From the NCBI RefSeq assembly GCF_008330225.1, contig NZ_CP042466.1, positions 2,598,001 to 2,662,000 on the forward strand: a stretch of DNA of 64,000 nucleotides, read 5' to 3'. Both the position numbers and the translations under genes were made by a program. The notes beneath the pieces were generated by a model. The model did not search any database, had not been told where the DNA came from, and was given only the letters and a program-made list of their open reading frames with translations. The stretch comes from Geobacter sp. FeAm09. GTDB lineage: Bacteria; Desulfobacterota; Desulfuromonadia; Geobacterales; Pseudopelobacteraceae. Positions 60,981-64,000 of the stretch are shown here, piece after piece. Positions within the stretch are counted from its first letter, which is position 1. Every line of letters begins with the position of its first letter.

Positions 60981-62293
60981 TTATTCGAATATTTCATTCG
61001 GAAGACTTATTCCCGAAATCCTGAACCGCTGCATGAAATGAGGCCGGATCCCCGTCGCCTTGAAGGTGCCGACAATTTTGCCGTTGGCATCCACCCCCTG
61101 CTGGTCGAAGACGAAGATATCCTGCATGACGACGGTGTTGCCTTCCATACCCGTAATCTCGGCGATCTTGATGATCTTGCGCGACCCGTCCGGGAAGCGC
61201 ACCAATTGGATGAGGAGATTGATGGCCGACGATATCTGCTCGCGAATCGCCCTGTCGGGGAGGTCCATCCCGGCCATCATGACCATGGTCCCCAGCCGGG
61301 ATAGGGCGTCCCGGGGCGAGTTGGCGTGTATGGTGGAGATGGAGCCGTCATGGCCGGTATTCATGGCCTGCAGCATATCCAGGGCCTCGCTGCTGCGCAC
61401 CTCGCCCAGGATAATCCGGTCCGGCCGCATCCGCAGGGCGTTTCGCACCAGGTCGCGCTGCGTGACCTCGCCCTTTCCCTCGATGTTGGGTGGGCGGGTT
61501 TCCAGCCGAACCACGTGATCCTGCTTCATCTGCAATTCCGCGGAATCTTCGATGGTAACGATGCGCTCGGCTTCCGGGACGTACTCCGACAGCACGTTCA
61601 GCATCGTGGTCTTGCCGGTGCCGGTCCCCCGGAAATGAGGATGTTCAGGCGGATCTTGACGCAGTCCTGCAGAATGAGGGCCATCCGCTCATCCACCGTG
61701 CCAAGGGCTATGAGATCGCTCATCTTCAGGGGATCGACCCCGAAGCGCCGAATGGAAAGAACCGGCCCGTCGAGGGCCAGAGGTGGGATAATGGCGTTGA
61801 CCCGGGAGCCGTCGGAGAGCCGGGCGTCCACATAGGGTGAGGATTCGTCGATGCGCCTGCCGACCCGGGAGACGATGCGCTCGATTATCTGCATCAAATG
61901 ATTGTTGTCCCGGAAGATGATATCGGTTTTCTGCAACTTTCCCTTGCGCTCGATGTACACATTGCTGCAGTTGTTGACCAGGATATCGGAGATGGAGGGG
62001 TCGGAGAGCAGCGGTTCCAGGGGGCCGAGCCCGAAGGTCTCGTGCTGGATATCGACGAGCAGCTTCTCCTTTTCCGTCTGGTTGAGCGGCACCCCTTCGT
62101 TGGCGATCAGCCCCTCGATAATCGACCCGATCTCCCGCGTCAGGTCGCCGCTTCCCAGGTAATCGAGCTTGCTGATGTCGATGCGCTCGATGAGGCGGTG
62201 GTGGATCCGCTGCTTCAGTTCCTGAAAAAAGACCAGATTCTTTTCCACAGGAAGTTTCTGTTGTTTGGGCCCGAAATGGTCGTTGAAAATCAT
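60981..62293 (-). CDS. cpaF: Tad pilus ATPase CpaF/TadA, interrupted by a single-base frameshift
   Basis: Hexameric secretion ATPase powering Flp pilus assembly. The first frame (62293 to about 61630) covers the N-terminal domains ([40 protein letters not shown]) up to RLNILISGG. It then breaks at a run of five G (plus-strand C at 61626-61630). Adding one G gives the Walker [10 protein letters not shown] and joins the second frame ([40 protein letters not shown]) for a 437-residue product. All other motifs are intact. Most likely a base-call error. Confidence 0.93.
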
Positions 62294-62312
62294 GGGCAGG
62301 TCTCCTGCAGCA

Positions 62313-63443
62313 TCAAGCGTTCAGTTGGCTGACAAGTTTGGCGATAGCCGCGGTAACCGGCGAACGGGGGTAAAGATTCACCACCGGCACCCCCTTGTTG
62401 ATCGAATCGATGACCGCCCCGTACTCGTTGGGAACGGTTGCGAACACCTTGGTCCCGAGAACGTTTTCAGCGTCGCCGATCTTGATGTCGGCCTTGGGCA
62501 GATAGCGGTTCACCACGATCTTGACCGAACTCCGGGCGATGCCCTTGTTCTCCAGCGCCGCCAGATACCGGCGGACGTTCTTGAGCGCCGGCAGGGTCAG
62601 GACCGTGTTGAAGAGCAGGTGGTCGGAAGCCCGGAACGTAATGAGGTTCGCTCCGAAAAGAGGCCCCCCGGTATCGATGACCACGTAGGAAAAGGCGCTT
62701 TTGAGAAAGGTGAGCACCTGGGTGATCTGCTCGGCGGTGATGCTCAGGGTTTCCTCCACGTCGAGCGGTTCGCTCAGCAGATAGATCCCGGACCCGTGCC
62801 GCGTCATGCTGGCCCGCAGAAACTCCGCGTCAAGGCGGTTCACGTTGTTGGTAACGCTGCTCAGGGTGTACTTGGGATCGATGTCCAGAAAGGACGCCAC
62901 ATCGCCGCAGAAGAGGTTGAAATCCACCAGGGCCACATTATCGTTGGCGGCGGCAAGAGTGGCGGCAAGGTTCACGGCAATGGTGGTCGTACCCACCCCA
63001 CCCACCGGGTTGTATACCGACACGATCTTCCCCTGCCGTTGCGTAACCGGGCCGTTCGCCAACGGCGCCAGGTTTTTCGCCACCTTCCGGAACGCTTCGA
63101 ACAGCTCGGTCTTGACGACCGGCTTGAGGAAATATTCGCAGGCGCCGGACCGCATGAGGCGCAGTATCCAGTCCGGATTCTTTTCGGTGGTGGCGACAAA
63201 GACAGAGGTGGCGGGGAAGTGTGCGGCAATGTGCTGGACCTGGTCTACGCCCACATCCAGGTGCGTCACCCCCAGGATGACGACCGACGGATTGTTGGCC
63301 TGGATCAGCCGGTACCCTTCGCTGAAATCCCCGGCCGCCCCCACGAGCCTGACCTTGTCGCCATAGGGCAGGATCAGGCTTTCAATGGCTTCCCGTGTCT
63401 CGCGGTCCGAATCGATTATGGCAATAGAGAGGTTTTGGGGCAT
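62313..63443 (-). CDS. cpaE: CpaE/TadZ pilus-localisation ATPase-like protein
   Basis: A 376-residue protein. N-terminal receiver-like domain (SIAIIDSDRETREAIESLIL; NNPSVVILGVTHLDVGVDQV), then a MinD/ParA-like domain (PVGGVGTTTIAVNLAATLAA; VALVDFNLFCGDVASFLDID). The Walker A is GGVGTTT and lacks both lysines of MinD, as usual in TadZ, so ATP hydrolysis is doubtful. Places the Tad machine at a cell pole. Confidence 0.9.
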   Translation of the reverse strand: MPQNLSIAIIDSDRETREAIESLILPYGDKVRLVGAAGDFSEGYRLIQANNPSVVILGVTHLDVGVDQVQHIAAHFPATSVFVATTEKNPDWILRLMRSGACEYFLKPVVKTELFEAFRKVAKNLAPLANGPVTQRQGKIVSVYNPVGGVGTTTIAVNLAATLAAANDNVALVDFNLFCGDVASFLDIDPKYTLSSVTNNVNRLDAEFLRASMTRHGSGIYLLSEPLDVEETLSITAEQITQVLTFLKSAFSYVVIDTGGPLFGANLITFRASDHLLFNTVLTLPALKNVRRYLAALENKGIARSSVKIVVNRYLPKADIKIGDAENVLGTKVFATVPNEYGAVIDSINKGVPVVNLYPRSPVTAAIAKLVSQLNA

Positions 63444-63471
63444 GGATGACTTTCCGTTATGCGATAGTTTG

Positions 63472-64000
63472 TTATTGTGCCAGCACCGGCAAGGCTCCGA
63501 GCATGTTGCTGTTGGCGCAATCGGTGCACGTGATGGAACTTATGATTATCTCATCCCCGCTGCAAGTGCCGGTTGGCGCAGTGATTTTCCCTCGTGACGG
63601 ACAAACGTTACCACCGCCCGAACCGCATGCCTTGGTTATTACAATTTCCGCATAACCATAGACATCTTGCCGCCCGGGCTGTTTTGTCGGATCAACAAGC
63701 TCTGAAATGGGGACAATGACGTCCCAGCTTGTCACAATTTTATTGCCGTTTTTATCCAATACAAAATTGCCACCAGCATCGACTTTAAATGTTTTTTTGC
63801 CGGCATCGTAATTTGGGTCATAGAAGTCTAATTCAACGCTTTTAAAAATATTTGTAACTCCTCCGGTGGTATAAACACCTTGTCCTTTCGGAAGATTACA
63901 CACCTCGATAAAAGGTAATTTCTCGGCAGGGCAGAAAAAGTTCAGCATGTCATTGGTATTGGACGATGATTCCAGCAGACTCGTCCATGCCATGTTGCTG
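63472..64000 (-). CDS. Exported or pilus-associated protein, partial at the window edge
   Basis: The frame runs to the right edge (no start visible; residues SNMAWTSLLESSSN continue beyond 63993), ending at 63472. Visible C-terminal part: VDAGGNFVLDKNGNKIVTSW, TKACGSGGGNVCPSRGK, and CTDCANSNMLGALPVLAQ with several Cys that could form disulfides. Located just upstream of cpaE on the same strand, so probably a Tad-operon protein such as a TadG/TadE-type pseudopilin or minor component. Not assigned. Confidence 0.55.
   Translation of the reverse strand, partial: SNMAWTSLLESSSNTNDMLNFFCPAEKLPFIEVCNLPKGQGVYTTGGVTNIFKSVELDFYDPNYDAGKKTFKVDAGGNFVLDKNGNKIVTSWDVIVPISELVDPTKQPGRQDVYGYAEIVITKACGSGGGNVCPSRGKITAPTGTCSGDEIIISSITCTDCANSNMLGALPVLAQ

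Overview
The window looks like a chromosomal segment of an anaerobic, high-GC Desulfuromonadota bacterium, most likely Geobacteraceae (Geobacter or former Pelobacter type). The evidence is the combination of a hopanoid operon (hpnH-dxs-hpnA-shc), a tungsten aldehyde:ferredoxin oxidoreductase, a tig-clpP-clpX-HU block, an orphan NifH-like protein, CCG-domain Fe-S proteins, a NifX-like/UPF0251/Mrp operon, PilZ and Tad pilus genes, and many small exported lipoproteins. No complete insertion sequence, prophage, CRISPR array or rRNA was seen.

Layout. 0-2.6 kb: 3' part of an RND multidrug pump, closed by a strong hairpin. 2.6-4.6 kb: a flavin-type oxidase-like protein and an ArsR-DUF2087-GIY-YIG-like fusion, separated by a structured gene-free interval. 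4.9-16.8 kb: a plus-strand envelope block. It holds an SPFH protein with 74-residue tandem repeats, a zinc-ribbon/HEAGH membrane protein, PlsY, lipoproteins, an alpha/beta hydrolase, an exported dual-specificity phosphatase, a permuted-papain hydrolase, an MGDG-synthase-like glycosyltransferase and small membrane proteins. 16.8-20.5 kb: HPP membrane protein, tRNA-Lys, NifH-like ATPase, and an rrf2-cysK-yezD operon with matching candidate operators. 20.8-27.2 kb: hopanoid operon (minus strand). 27.5-33.1 kb: yhbY-gph, the aldehyde oxidoreductase with yraN, a split glutamine-dependent NAD synthetase (amidase plus NadE), and a SUI1-like factor. 33.2-37.2 kb: tRNA-Leu, tig-clpP-clpX, HU, tRNA-Asp, tRNA-Val. 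37.2-46.6 kb: visibly more AT-rich at its left end, with small exported proteins, a transposase-like HTH protein, a PII-like protein and a complete CzcCBA/CusCBA-type heavy-metal RND pump; probably acquired. 46.7-49.7 kb: a clearly promoted operon of a NifX-like protein, a UPF0251 regulator, an Mrp Fe-S scaffold ATPase and a HdrD-like CCG protein. 49.7-58.8 kb: glycosyltransferase, methyltransferase, PilZ protein, TolA-like protein, two PMT-like membrane proteins, DUF192, beta-barrel and lipoprotein. 59-64 kb: Tad/Flp pilus assembly genes (cpaE, cpaF, tadB, tadC and a 27-residue peptide), running off the right edge.

Two cross-cutting observations matter to anyone using this annotation. First, three otherwise intact genes (shc, a SAM methyltransferase and cpaF) are each broken by exactly one missing base in a G or C run, which points to homopolymer base-calling errors rather than three pseudogenes. 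Second, several intergenic regions carry well-formed dyads that look like operators: upstream of the NifX-like operon, the cys operon and czcC.
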